From Maridesulfovibrio ferrireducens (lineage in GTDB: Bacteria; Desulfobacterota; Desulfovibrionia; Desulfovibrionales; Desulfovibrionaceae), in assembly GCF_900101105.1 (NCBI RefSeq), contig NZ_FNGA01000006.1, forward strand, positions 1-64,000: a stretch of DNA of 64,000 bases, given 5' to 3'. The notes below the pieces were generated by a model. That model saw only the letters and a program-made list of their open reading frames with translations, was not told the DNA's origin and made no database searches. This document shows, piece by piece, positions 21,048 through 29,661 of the stretch. How positions within the stretch are numbered: the stretch's first letter is position 1; each line of letters starts with the position of its first letter. Both the position numbers and the translations under genes were made by a program.

Positions 21048-22343
21048 ATGAAACGTAATTCATGGAAATATAACCTTTTTTGGTCTCTTGAAAGAAGTAT
21101 GGGCAACCTTGTTGTCCTCATTCTTATTCTTATATTTGTGATTTCTTTTTTGGTTTGGGCTAATTTTAACCAAATTGAAAAAACGGTTCGCGCACAGGGA
21201 GTCGTTGAAACCAACCTGACGGATAAGATTGTAGGTCATTTTGAAGGTGGAATCGTTGAAAATGTATTTGTTCGGGAAGGTGACAAGGTTAAAAAGGGGC
21301 AAAAGCTGCTTACTATCGCCAACTTAAACATTACCAAAGAAAGAAATAAATCTTTGATTAAGCTTAAACTTTTAAAAGCTAAGCTGGGTCGCCTTTCAGC
21401 AGAAATAGGCAATACAACTGCCGACCTTCAAAAGGATTCAATGGATTCCGAAGAACTTGGAGAATTACAATTCGCACGCTACAGACAGGATTCTTTAGAC
21501 GAAAAAATCAACATATTAAAAACACAAATACAACAGACTCAAGCCGCCATCGCTGCCAGTGAAAATCACATGGAGAACATGCTTGATGAAGAATCCGTTT
21601 TGAAACAGCAATATGACATGTTGGAACCAATGGTAAAAAAAGGGATCGGCTCAAGACAGCTTCTTTTACAGCGAAAAGCAGAGCTTGCTAAAATCACTAC
21701 AAGTATAGCTGAAATTTTCAGCAAACGTGAAGAATATTCTTTGGAAATTACGGAGCTTAAACAACGAATAAAAGGTGAACAGCTTAATTTTTATCGTGAT
21801 ATCCGCGAAGAAATGAGCACCGTCAGCTCTGAGATTCAGACTGTAACAGAAGAACTTAATGCGGCTAATGAACAAATAATACGAAGTATAATAAGATCTC
21901 CTATTGAAGGAACCATTTACAAACTCAGCGCAAATACCATCGGCGGAATTGTTAGATCCGGTGAGGCCCTTGCTGAAATTGTTCCTTCTGCCGCAACCAT
22001 TCGCATTGAAGGGAAAATACAGCCTAGCGACCGTACTAAAATTTGGAACGGAATGCTGGCAAAAATAAGACCTTCGTCATATGAATTTTCAAATGACACT
22101 ATGCTTCATGCAAAAATTGTTAATATCTCTGCAAAAACATATTTCGATGACCTGACTAGAGCATGGTATTACCGTGTGATATTTGACACTGTTGGAGATG
22201 ACATAAACAAGACAAAGAATTTTTTGCCCGGAATGATTGTTGAGGTCAATATTCTTTCCGGGGAAGAAAGCGTGCTGGAATATCTCCTCTCGCCCATCAC
22301 CCGCGGGATGCGTGGCGCTCTTTCCGAACACAATACGCGATAG
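21048..22343 (+). CDS. HlyD-family type I secretion membrane fusion protein
   Basis: 431 aa, ATG 2 bp after the exporter stop, so almost certainly translated with it. It has one N-terminal membrane helix (about residues 18-38), a first lipoyl half (GGIVENVFVREGDKVKKGQ), a long charged coiled-coil hairpin (about 95-275), the second lipoyl half (SPIEGTIYKL) and a beta-barrel C-terminus with the LPGM motif typical of HlyD/LapC proteins. It bridges the inner-membrane ABC protein and an outer-membrane channel. Length and domain order are normal for the family. Confidence 0.93.
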   Translation: MKRNSWKYNLFWSLERSMGNLVVLILILIFVISFLVWANFNQIEKTVRAQGVVETNLTDKIVGHFEGGIVENVFVREGDKVKKGQKLLTIANLNITKERNKSLIKLKLLKAKLGRLSAEIGNTTADLQKDSMDSEELGELQFARYRQDSLDEKINILKTQIQQTQAAIAASENHMENMLDEESVLKQQYDMLEPMVKKGIGSRQLLLQRKAELAKITTSIAEIFSKREEYSLEITELKQRIKGEQLNFYRDIREEMSTVSSEIQTVTEELNAANEQIIRSIIRSPIEGTIYKLSANTIGGIVRSGEALAEIVPSAATIRIEGKIQPSDRTKIWNGMLAKIRPSSYEFSNDTMLHAKIVNISAKTYFDDLTRAWYYRVIFDTVGDDINKTKNFLPGMIVEVNILSGEESVLEYLLSPITRGMRGALSEHNTR

Positions 22344-22371
22344 TTAATTTACGAAAAATTAGGTACTTCTA

Positions 22372-24381
22372 ATGGCAAATAAAATATTAAATGTATTGAA
22401 TAAGATTAAAAAACTTTTTAACAGAAAAAAAGTTGCCCTCCTGTTTGCTCTGCTTTTCATTGCAGCCGGAACAATTTACTTCGTTTCAATCTTTTTGGAA
22501 AAACAAGAAAATATTTTAATCAATGACTTAGAAAAATACCAATCGGTAGTGCTTAATAGTGAAACTGAATCACTCTCTTCACAACTGGTTAAATTTGTTG
22601 TTCAGGGAAGAAATCTTGCTAAAGCCAGAATTTTCAGACTTTCCCTTGAAGGTTTAGCCAGTACAAAAGAAGAAAAAGTTCAAAAAGCTCAAGAAGATTT
22701 TGATAACTTTATCAAAGTATCCGGTTTTACAGCCGGACATCTTTTTAATTTGGACGGCAAATTATTTGCAACGACTGAAGGAAGGCTCGAAGGTTCAGAA
22801 ATTTCATATCAGAAGTCAATCCAGCACGTATTAAAAAACCGCGTTCCTATTTTTTCCAGACTACGCCCGTCATATGGTCAGTTGGTCTCAGAACTTTTCC
22901 TTCCTATCTTTCCCGCCAAAGCGCTTTCGGATTCTGTTGCTCCCATAAAGGTACTTGTACTGACCGTTCCCATGACTGAAATTCTTCGCAGCTTTTTAGC
23001 CACCGATCAAAGACTGAACTATGGAAGTACGATTCATATTATTCAAGAAGACGAAAATAAATTTCAGGAAGTTTCTTTCAGCTACCCGGACAACCTCAAA
23101 TTGCAATCTGTAGGGGTCTCTTTAAAGGGTGTTTCTGGAATACAATTTGGAGTACGCTCAGATTTATATAAAGCAAAACAAGTCTATTCCTCTGCTATAA
23201 GCATCCCGACAATTCATTGGTGGGTTATGGTGGAAACCGATGCAGATCAAATTTACGCTCAATTAAATAAGAACAAGGAACTTGCTGAAACAATAGCGAT
23301 GATTGCTTTTGCAGCTATAGCTTTCCTTCTCCTGACCATCAGCTTACTATTCTCGCGCAAAAAATATCTTAACCGAAGTCAGGAACTCAATTCAGAGCTT
23401 ATCCCGACAAAAATGCGTAAAGACATGCTGGAAAAAATTTGCAAAACTTTGCCGATTCCACTCTGTTTAAAAGACAACACAACAGAATCATATGTCTTCG
23501 TGAACAAAGCTTTTGCCGATTTAACCGGAACTAATTTTAACAATGCACTAGGCTCAACAGACCAAAGAACTTTCCTTAACTCTGAGACAAAAACATTAAC
23601 GCATATCGGCCAAATGACTAATATGTCAGAAAATATCTATACTCAAGAAATGACCTTAGATAGAGGGTCTGAACAAACACATCTTCAAGTATCTGGAATA
23701 CCGTATAAACAAAAAGTTGAAAACGACTCAATACTAAGAATATTTAGAGATATATCAGAAGAAAAAGTCATCAACACACAAAATGTTGAAATGCGCCAGC
23801 AGATTATTGATGCCTTGGTCCGGGCGGTAGAAAGCGTACCTTTCCTCGACGGTCACACCGCTCTCATGCGTCTCTTATCCGTAGAAATTGCCGAAACCCT
23901 GCTTTTAAGCAATGCAGACTGTGCAACTGTTGAAGCATCAGCTATATTATCTCAGGTCGGAAAAAGCTTTATTCCCAAAGAAATTATGCAGAAAACGGGT
24001 AAGCTTACTCCGGAAGAACTTCTTGAAACACAAAGATATATTGAGCACACTTGTAAGATATTAGAAGGAATCGAATTTTCTCTTCCCATCACACAAACTC
24101 TTTGGCAGATGCAGGAAAATATCGACGGTTCAGGATATCCAAACGGACTCAAGGGAACAGAAGTTTCACTCCTCGCAAGAATTCTGGGGGTAACAAACAC
24201 CTTCAGTGCATTGGTACAGCACCGCTCATACAGAAAGGCTAAAACAGCTCAAGAAGCCGTTGAAGTTCTGCAAAGCATGGCAGATAAAAAATTTGATGGT
24301 ACAGTAATTCATGCTCTGAATGCTGTTATCAATTCACAACGCGGTAAAAAAATTCTCACTGAAAACAAAATCGAGTTTTAA
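22372..24381 (+). CDS. Membrane sensor with Cache-like, PAS and degenerate HD-GYP domains
   Basis: 669 aa, ATG, 28 bp after the adaptor gene. Two membrane helices (about 18-40 and 304-326) enclose a periplasmic Cache-like sensor. A PAS domain (about 350-465) and an HD-GYP-type domain (about 475-660) follow. The HD-GYP fold is recognisable from DGH near its start, VGK, and intact DGSGYP followed by NGL. The metal-binding residues are mostly gone: the usual LHDIGK is LSQVGK, the usual HHE before DGSGYP is MQE, the later Asp in VAD is Asn (VTN), and the His of the MK-x-H helix appears to be Tyr. It is therefore probably not an active c-di-GMP phosphodiesterase. By position it may sense a signal and control adhesin secretion or retention, similar in principle to LapD with its degenerate GGDEF-EAL. 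No LapG-type protease is visible. Confidence 0.82.
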   Translation: MANKILNVLNKIKKLFNRKKVALLFALLFIAAGTIYFVSIFLEKQENILINDLEKYQSVVLNSETESLSSQLVKFVVQGRNLAKARIFRLSLEGLASTKEEKVQKAQEDFDNFIKVSGFTAGHLFNLDGKLFATTEGRLEGSEISYQKSIQHVLKNRVPIFSRLRPSYGQLVSELFLPIFPAKALSDSVAPIKVLVLTVPMTEILRSFLATDQRLNYGSTIHIIQEDENKFQEVSFSYPDNLKLQSVGVSLKGVSGIQFGVRSDLYKAKQVYSSAISIPTIHWWVMVETDADQIYAQLNKNKELAETIAMIAFAAIAFLLLTISLLFSRKKYLNRSQELNSELIPTKMRKDMLEKICKTLPIPLCLKDNTTESYVFVNKAFADLTGTNFNNALGSTDQRTFLNSETKTLTHIGQMTNMSENIYTQEMTLDRGSEQTHLQVSGIPYKQKVENDSILRIFRDISEEKVINTQNVEMRQQIIDALVRAVESVPFLDGHTALMRLLSVEIAETLLLSNADCATVEASAILSQVGKSFIPKEIMQKTGKLTPEELLETQRYIEHTCKILEGIEFSLPITQTLWQMQENIDGSGYPNGLKGTEVSLLARILGVTNTFSALVQHRSYRKAKTAQEAVEVLQSMADKKFDGTVIHALNAVINSQRGKKILTENKIEF

Positions 24382-24440
24382 ATTCCAGCAAGTAAAAATT
24401 TAATTAAGTACTCTGCATCCGCCCCTCCCTAAAATAATAC

Positions 24441-24492
24441 GAAACCACGCTTTCTAAGCGTGCTCCTTAAACCGTACTCGTCCTACATCGCC
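24441..24492 (-). pseudogene. tRNA-Ser 5'-half remnant
   Basis: Read on the minus strand, this segment has a D-arm-like stretch and an intact 5-bp anticodon stem (CACGC/GCGTG) around a loop that would carry anticodon AGA. It closely matches the 5' half of the intact tRNA-Ser(GGA) at 47755-47844. The T arm and the 3' acceptor strand are not recognisable, so it cannot be a working tRNA. It marks an old recombination or integration event next to the end of the adhesin locus. Confidence 0.6.
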
Positions 24493-24525
24493 ACTTGGTT
24501 AAAAAAAAGGGTACCCTATTTTTAA

Positions 24526-24684
24526 GCGAGTGAGACCTACGTAAAGGTTCAACGAGAGTACAGGGAGGTTGACACATTTTTTTATACAGATGATGGTCGC
24601 AAGATAAAACTAAAAGACATCGAAGAAACTTTTCTAGAATACTATATCCACAAACGGGCGAAGGAGAATGATAACAATGGCTAA
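24526..24684 (+). pseudogene. Open fragment without a start codon, possible gene remnant
   Basis: A 52-codon frame runs from just after a stop at 24523 to TAA at 24682-24684. The composition is protein-like, with charged and aromatic residues such as DDGRKIKLKDIEETFLEYY. No ATG, GTG or TTG occurs in frame, so it looks like the 3' end of a lost gene. Its stop overlaps the start of the next gene by 8 bases, as if the two were once translationally coupled. I do not recognise the family. Confidence 0.3.
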
Positions 24685-25195
24685 AAAACTAGCAGATAAA
24701 ATCGAAGAATTTAAAAGAAACCTCACTGTCTTTCTGGAAAAAGAAAAATCCAACAAGACCATTGCGCACTACGAGATAACTCCTTCAGACAACGAAGAAT
24801 TTCCTTTTAAACTAAAAGCAGGCGACCTTTCTCGTCAATTCTCTTCCAGAGACATTATTGAGTTTCAGAATAAGGAATCTTTACTTGTCGGTGCTATGGT
24901 GAGACAGATAGATGAGAGTGACCCAATAACAGGCGAAGTTGTTACAGCTTTCCGAAAAAAGCTCATTGAGGCATTTAATGCTCTAATAAGTTCGGGCCAT
25001 ATTTCCAGATTTAGAATCGATAGAACTCCAATTTCAAAAGACTTTTTTTTTAATATTCATGTTTACCGCGATGATGAAGAGAAAAACTTCCACCCTTCTT
25101 TCCAAAGCTACGTTGGACTGCTGGACATTATAACATGGAAAGGAATTGAGGACGAATTTGCAGCCACTTTACAAAGCAATATTCCGTCAGAGTAG
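24677..25195 (+). CDS. Hypothetical protein
   Basis: 172 aa from ATG 24677, about 10 bases after AAGGAG. An in-frame ATG at 24668 is too close to that site. It is soluble and charged, with no signal peptide or membrane helix. The N-terminal 25 residues are helical and Lys/Glu-rich (KKLADKIEEFKRNL), followed by mixed alpha/beta sequence. I do not recognise the family. It lies between the tRNA-Ser remnant and the tRNA-Arg island in a stretch of fragments, so it may be cargo of an older inserted element. Confidence 0.6.
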   Translation: MAKKLADKIEEFKRNLTVFLEKEKSNKTIAHYEITPSDNEEFPFKLKAGDLSRQFSSRDIIEFQNKESLLVGAMVRQIDESDPITGEVVTAFRKKLIEAFNALISSGHISRFRIDRTPISKDFFFNIHVYRDDEEKNFHPSFQSYVGLLDIITWKGIEDEFAATLQSNIPSE

Positions 25196-25297
25196 ACCTA
25201 AACTCGCATTACCCTTATCCCGCATTTTCTGCCGCTTAAGACGTTATTCAAATATACCCTGCTGATCTATAAAAACAATTTAAGAAAGAACCCAAAA

Positions 25298-25330
25298 GGC
25301 CCCCTGCACATGGTACAGAGGGCCTATCTT
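25298..25330 (-). terminator. Intrinsic terminator hairpin
   Basis: The GGCCCCCTG/CAGAGGGCC stem has one mismatch. On the minus strand it is followed by CTTTT, so it ends the small gene at 25355-25612. Confidence 0.6.
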
Positions 25331-25354
25331 ATCGTATGAAAGAAACGTTGCCGA

Positions 25355-25612
25355 CTATACTTCACCCAGAGAGTTAGACGTGGCTTGGATAACAGACCCA
25401 TTTGTGTTGTAAGTGGGAGCAGCTTTAGTTGCTACAAGCTTGCCCGCAAGGGAAGGATCAGCCATGACCTGCCGCTCCATCTTTGCTTTTTTGATGTTCT
25501 TAATATCGTTCGCGTTCGATTCTGCACCGCTTTGCTGCTGCTCCGTCACCTTCTGCTCAGCTGCTTGCTGCTTGGGCAGTACCATCGGTTGACTGATTCC
25601 ACTGATTTCCAT
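25355..25612 (-). CDS. Small hypothetical protein, Gln/Ala/Lys-rich
   Basis: 85 aa. ATG at 25612 is chosen because AAGGAGG lies 6-7 bases upstream; the open frame extends further but without a better start. It begins MEISGISQPM, continues with a Gln/Glu/Ala-rich helical section and then a Lys-rich section, and ends in a Ser/Asn-rich tail. There is no signal peptide, Cys or membrane helix. The shape (short hydrophobic start then amphipathic helix) vaguely resembles small motility-associated proteins, but I cannot assign a family. It stands alone with its own terminator. Confidence 0.6.
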   Translation of the reverse strand: MEISGISQPMVLPKQQAAEQKVTEQQQSGAESNANDIKNIKKAKMERQVMADPSLAGKLVATKAAPTYNTNGSVIQATSNSLGEV

Positions 25613-25837
25613 GCAATCCTCCTTGGATCTCTTTTTTATTCTTGTAATTATTATCGGCACATGTTCTGAAAATCTTTAGGAAATACCGCAATTATTCGAA
25701 TAAACCGCAATCGGACAGAAAAGACACTTGCAATTTCGCCACAAGACCTTTTTTTGCGAAAAGTACGCTCGGGCCGGATGAACCCAAAAAAAGCGAGTAA
25801 AGGGAAGCGCACATCACGAAAACCGGAAAGCTAAAGC

Positions 25838-25925
25838 CTACACTCGGCCCTTAGTTCTGGCCTTCCCGGAAGGCTTTACCGCTTTTGCCTCCGCTTCAGG
25901 TGTTGGGTGAATATACGAATGCAGT
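25838..25925 (-). pseudogene. Possible 3' remnant of a coding region beside the island
   Basis: The minus frame ending at TAG (25838-25840) reads as an Ala/Lys/Pro-rich basic tail (PEAEAKAVKPSGKARTKGRV), typical of the C-terminus of a nucleic-acid-binding protein. No upstream gene body or start is present, and an in-frame stop occurs shortly before. The stretch 25678-25960 otherwise holds no gene that I can support. Confidence 0.25.
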
Positions 25926-25963
25926 GGACTATATATTAAAACTAACTTTGATCAGCAAACAAC

Positions 25964-25998
25964 AAAAGCCCACCCTGTTTACACAGGATGGGCTTTTA
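25964..25998 (-). terminator. Strong bidirectional terminator, probably original to tRNA-Arg
   Basis: A near-perfect hairpin (AAAAGCCCACCCTG/CAGGATGGGCTTTT) ends 3 bp before the left att repeat. Before the island inserted, it would have lain just downstream of tRNA-Arg, so it is probably that gene's displaced terminator. Confidence 0.7.
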
Positions 25999-26000
25999 AA

Positions 26001-26026
26001 ATATGGTGGGCAATGCAAGAGTCGAA
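26001..26026. repeat. Left attachment site (displaced tRNA-Arg 3' end)
   Basis: It is identical over 20 bp to 32308-32327, the 3' end of tRNA-Arg including CCA. After one mismatch TCGAA also matches, then similarity stops. Confidence 0.85.
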
Positions 26027-26079
26027 ATTCCTAGTTAACTAGCTGAAATAAAATCAGAATAAAAAAGTTAACTTTTTTT

Positions 26080-26101
26080 TACCCACTTTTTTACCCACAA
26101 G
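26080..26101. repeat. TACCCAC double repeat, probable integrase arm site (left)
   Basis: TTACCCAC occurs twice, separated by a T-run. The same double motif occurs at 32179-32199, near the other end of the island. Confidence 0.55.
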
Positions 26102-26229
26102 TAGTCTGAATTCTTCCATACGGTAAATTATTAAATTAGTCCTCAAAAATTCTGAAACATCGCATATAAAATAGGCCTAACAACTTGAACTCAAAAGATA
26201 ACTGCTATAACACACAAGTTGGAGGAAAT

Positions 26230-29200
26230 ATGAAAAACATAAGCTGGTTACACTTTTCTGATTTACATATTGGGTGTCCTAAAAATGAAGGGTCATGGTC
26301 ATTTATAAAAGCTGACCTTTATCGCGACATTGAACAGGTTTACGATCTTTCTGGAAAAATAGATTTCGTATTATTTTCAGGTGATGTCACCTTTTCAGGG
26401 CAAACAGATCAGTTCAAAGCGGCTTCTGATTTTTTATACGAATTATGGGACAAATTCGACAAGCTCGGATCTACTCCACTTTTCTTTTGCGTACCAGGAA
26501 ACCACGATCTTGTAAGACAAGATCGTCCGTCAGCGGCTGCACGTATGCTTAAAATGTGGGAGGATCAACCTGATGTTCAAAAAGAACTATGGGACGAAGC
26601 TTCAGAGTATTACCAGTTTATTAAGAGTTCTTTTGCAAACTACCAGTCTTGGTATGACAATATAAAACTGCCGAAACCTGAGTTGTTCAAGAAGGGTTAT
26701 CTTCCAGGAGATTTTTCTTCTTCATTTACAGCTAACGGAATTCAAATAGGCATTGCTGGTCTGAACAGTTCTTTTTTGCATTTTGCTGATTTGAAACAGA
26801 CTGATGGCACAGCACTTAGTAAAAAACAATTAAGTTATGTTACAGATTCAAACCCACATGGTTGGTGTGATAAAAACACTATATCTATGTTGACAACACA
26901 TCATGGCCCAGATTGGTACACCCAATCTTCGAAAGAAGAATATAGAAGTGAAATATACGTTCCTTCACTGTTTTATGCTCATTTTTATGGTCATATGCAT
27001 GACCCTGCAGATATTTCTTTTTCAGAAGGAGGTTCTGAAGAAAGACGTATGAGGCAAGGGGTTTCTTTATTTGGGTTGGAGGATACTGCCTCTGGGAAAA
27101 GGAGGGTGCATGGGTACTCTTTTTATAATCTTAACATCGACAAAGATAGTATGGTTGAACGTGTAAAACCACGAAATGCACTCAAGCTTCATGATGGCCG
27201 ATACAAGCTTACTCCAAATCACGAATATGACTTAGATGAAGAAAATACTTTAACCAGAATCTTCAATTTTAATAAAGCTGAAGAGCAAAAAAGTACAAGT
27301 GACCCTGAGCCTGATACCTATGATACAATAGTTGATACTCCAATTACAGATGAGTTTAGCAAGGAAACTCTTGATAAAATCGGAAATGACACACCGTCCT
27401 TCGATGTACGACATGCGAAAATAAGAATTTCTGAGCTAAAAAAAGCAAGTCAACTTTTGAAACAAACAAATTTTTTATGGATCAAGTGCGACTGGGGAAT
27501 GGGAAAAGAAGGCTTCTTAGGTGCATTATTAAAAAATGAAATACAAAAAAAGCAAAGAGCTGTCTATCGCATCGACCTTGATGAAGTGTTGGCAATAGAC
27601 GAAGTCCATAATAGTTCTAAAGAAAGGCTTGGTTTAAATCTAGAGGAGTTTATTGCAAACCTACCTCCAGAAAGCCCTGTTACGTTTATTCTTGATAACA
27701 TTAGTACAGAATTAATTTCAAACTATGGAGAGGAATTATTTAAAAAAATAGACATTTTAAAAGATGTACATTCAAACTCACAATATATATGTGCGTCGCG
27801 ATACACCTCCCCTGTATTTATCCGAGACTCTGTCGAAATCTTTCCTCTAAACATTTATGATGTAAAAGAGTATATATCAAGCAATCCTAATATAACCCAA
27901 GAGATGCTGACAGAAGAGTATCTCGATGCTATTTCAGATAAGTCTGGAAACATTCCGATACTTATAGACAATATCATTAGAAAACTAAGAGTAGTCTCTC
28001 TCAATGAAATATATAGTGATGAACATGAGTTTGATGGCTTAACTGCCGACACTGGTGAGCCTATACCAAAATCTTTAAAATACGCTATCTCAAAGCTTGA
28101 AAACTCCAGTGATTCCGTATCACAGCGGTGCTATAAATTACTCAAAGTTCTGTCGTTCCTTCCTTCAGGCGAAAGTCTAAAAACTATTCGGTATACTTTT
28201 CAAAGAGCGCCGTTTTATCCTGACTATGCTGTTAAGCTGCAAGATCTTGCATTAATTAATACTACTTCCTCTCCAATATCGCTTAAATTACAAGCAGGTT
28301 CATGGCTAGCTGTTATCACCACGCAAGAAAAGATATTAAAAGTTTCCAGACATATTAGAGAATATGTTATTTTAAAAATGTCTAACAAAGAGAAGGAAGA
28401 TATCGTTAAAAAAATTACGAACATACTTTTCGGCTCAGATTGGCGACAAGGCAAACTAAAAATGGCCAAAAATAAAATTTTAAGTGGGCGTGGAGTTACA
28501 TCAACTGGTCCAGGAAACGAACATTCATTAATTAAACACGTCTTAAGAAAAGCAACGGACAATAATGATAAGAGAGACATAGATTCTGCCCTTAGAATAG
28601 CATCCACATACTGCTCAAAAATATGTAATTCTAACAGATATAGAGATGCTGTTCTTGCAACTAAAGAAATACTCACGATGGTTGAAGGTTTTGAAAATCA
28701 ATACATTGGAAGTCTTTGCGTAACACACGGTAAGGCTCTTCGGATGCTGAGTAGAAGACAATCAGCAATAGAATATCTTGAGTATTCAATAAAAATAAAT
28801 TTAATAAAAGACAAAGACGATTTAGTTTCAGCACACCTAAACATTGCTTATGCATACGATACTGAAGGAGATACTGATAACGCTGTAATTGCCTCTAACA
28901 AGGTCAAGGAACTGAGTTCAAAAGGGGATTCTTCATACAATCAAGCTGAAAGCATAATCGCTGAAATGAATGATAAAAAAAATGATCTTGTTGATATAGA
29001 AAAAAAATCTAGAAATAAAGGCCAGATTATTACGGCAAACAACGTAGCACTAACTCTTGCAGCAGAAGAAGATAATATCGATAAAAAAATTCAATACTAT
29101 GATTGTGTAATCGATTCGAAAGGAGATACATACAATACGATTAGAGCCGCAGCTCAGAAAGTAAAGCATATGACTAAAAACAACTGTTTAGAAAAAATAG

Positions 29201-29511
29201 ACAATAGAGACAAGCAGATAGTTCGCTTTGGCTATTCGCTTCAGTTTTCTCAAAGAACAACAGGTCTCTTTAACACTTGTCACAATGCTTTATGGGAAAT
29301 TTTAAAATATGAAAATAAAATCAAAGAATTACTACGAGTGTATAGATTAAGTTCACTTATCTGGAGACTTTCAGAAAAAAGAACAAATGAAGAAGAATGC
29401 CTAAATGATTTGATTGCAATAGTTGGTTCAACTGGTTTTAAAGCGATGGCAACTTCTATGGACTATCAGTACTTCACTATTAGAAGTAAGGCTCTTATAC
29501 AGAGTGATTAA
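26230..29511 (+). CDS. Metallophosphoesterase fused to NTPase-like and TPR-like regions; candidate defence protein
   Basis: 1,093 aa from ATG 26230, five bases after GGAGG; an upstream in-frame start lacks such a site. The N-terminal calcineurin-like metallophosphoesterase is complete in motifs: D-x-H (DLH, 11-13), GD (51-52), GNHD (90-93), HH (about 223) and GHMH (about 253). Residues about 395-720 look like a STAND/AAA-type NTPase, with a P-loop-like WGMGKEG (about 420; Glu replaces the usual Ser/Thr) and a Walker-B-like TFILDN (about 488). The C-terminal third is helical and resembles TPR repeats (about 800-1000). The order effector, NTPase, helical repeat sensor is that of STAND-type antiphage proteins such as Avs. 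It is the main cargo of an integrase-bearing island beside a toxin-antitoxin pair. The defence role is inferred. It could instead act in nucleotide signalling or nucleic-acid processing. Confidence 0.8.
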   Translation: MKNISWLHFSDLHIGCPKNEGSWSFIKADLYRDIEQVYDLSGKIDFVLFSGDVTFSGQTDQFKAASDFLYELWDKFDKLGSTPLFFCVPGNHDLVRQDRPSAAARMLKMWEDQPDVQKELWDEASEYYQFIKSSFANYQSWYDNIKLPKPELFKKGYLPGDFSSSFTANGIQIGIAGLNSSFLHFADLKQTDGTALSKKQLSYVTDSNPHGWCDKNTISMLTTHHGPDWYTQSSKEEYRSEIYVPSLFYAHFYGHMHDPADISFSEGGSEERRMRQGVSLFGLEDTASGKRRVHGYSFYNLNIDKDSMVERVKPRNALKLHDGRYKLTPNHEYDLDEENTLTRIFNFNKAEEQKSTSDPEPDTYDTIVDTPITDEFSKETLDKIGNDTPSFDVRHAKIRISELKKASQLLKQTNFLWIKCDWGMGKEGFLGALLKNEIQKKQRAVYRIDLDEVLAIDEVHNSSKERLGLNLEEFIANLPPESPVTFILDNISTELISNYGEELFKKIDILKDVHSNSQYICASRYTSPVFIRDSVEIFPLNIYDVKEYISSNPNITQEMLTEEYLDAISDKSGNIPILIDNIIRKLRVVSLNEIYSDEHEFDGLTADTGEPIPKSLKYAISKLENSSDSVSQRCYKLLKVLSFLPSGESLKTIRYTFQRAPFYPDYAVKLQDLALINTTSSPISLKLQAGSWLAVITTQEKILKVSRHIREYVILKMSNKEKEDIVKKITNILFGSDWRQGKLKMAKNKILSGRGVTSTGPGNEHSLIKHVLRKATDNNDKRDIDSALRIASTYCSKICNSNRYRDAVLATKEILTMVEGFENQYIGSLCVTHGKALRMLSRRQSAIEYLEYSIKINLIKDKDDLVSAHLNIAYAYDTEGDTDNAVIASNKVKELSSKGDSSYNQAESIIAEMNDKKNDLVDIEKKSRNKGQIITANNVALTLAAEEDNIDKKIQYYDCVIDSKGDTYNTIRAAAQKVKHMTKNNCLEKIDNRDKQIVRFGYSLQFSQRTTGLFNTCHNALWEILKYENKIKELLRVYRLSSLIWRLSEKRTNEEECLNDLIAIVGSTGFKAMATSMDYQYFTIRSKALIQSD

Positions 29512-29522
29512 TTAATGGGAAA

Positions 29523-29657
29523 ATGAATAAAGATGAAATTGCAGCAAAAATTATCCAAATATATTATAACCATTGCCACCCAATTAATAAGCTTAAAGAT
29601 CTAAATTTTGATGGTGCTTTTTCCTTTCATATCAAGTCGGATGCGTTTTCTAGATAA
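29523..29657 (+). CDS. Possible 44-aa ORF after the metallophosphoesterase gene
   Basis: ATG at 29523, 11 bp after the preceding stop. The upstream AATGGGAAA is a weak ribosome site. The product is mixed polar with MNKDEIAAKIIQIYYNHCHP at its start and ends before the heptamer-repeat region. It could be a small partner of the large protein or a truncated remnant. I do not recognise it. Confidence 0.3.
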   Translation: MNKDEIAAKIIQIYYNHCHPINKLKDLNFDGAFSFHIKSDAFSR

Positions 29658-29661
29658 AAAG

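Noticed and set aside
1-24381. LapG-type protease or TolC-type channel in the adhesin locus
   Set aside because: None is encoded within the window. They may lie upstream of position 1, so I do not claim presence or absence in the genome.
24418-24500. Functional tRNA-Ser gene
   Set aside because: The 3' half, T arm and acceptor 3' strand are missing. Only the D and anticodon arms match.
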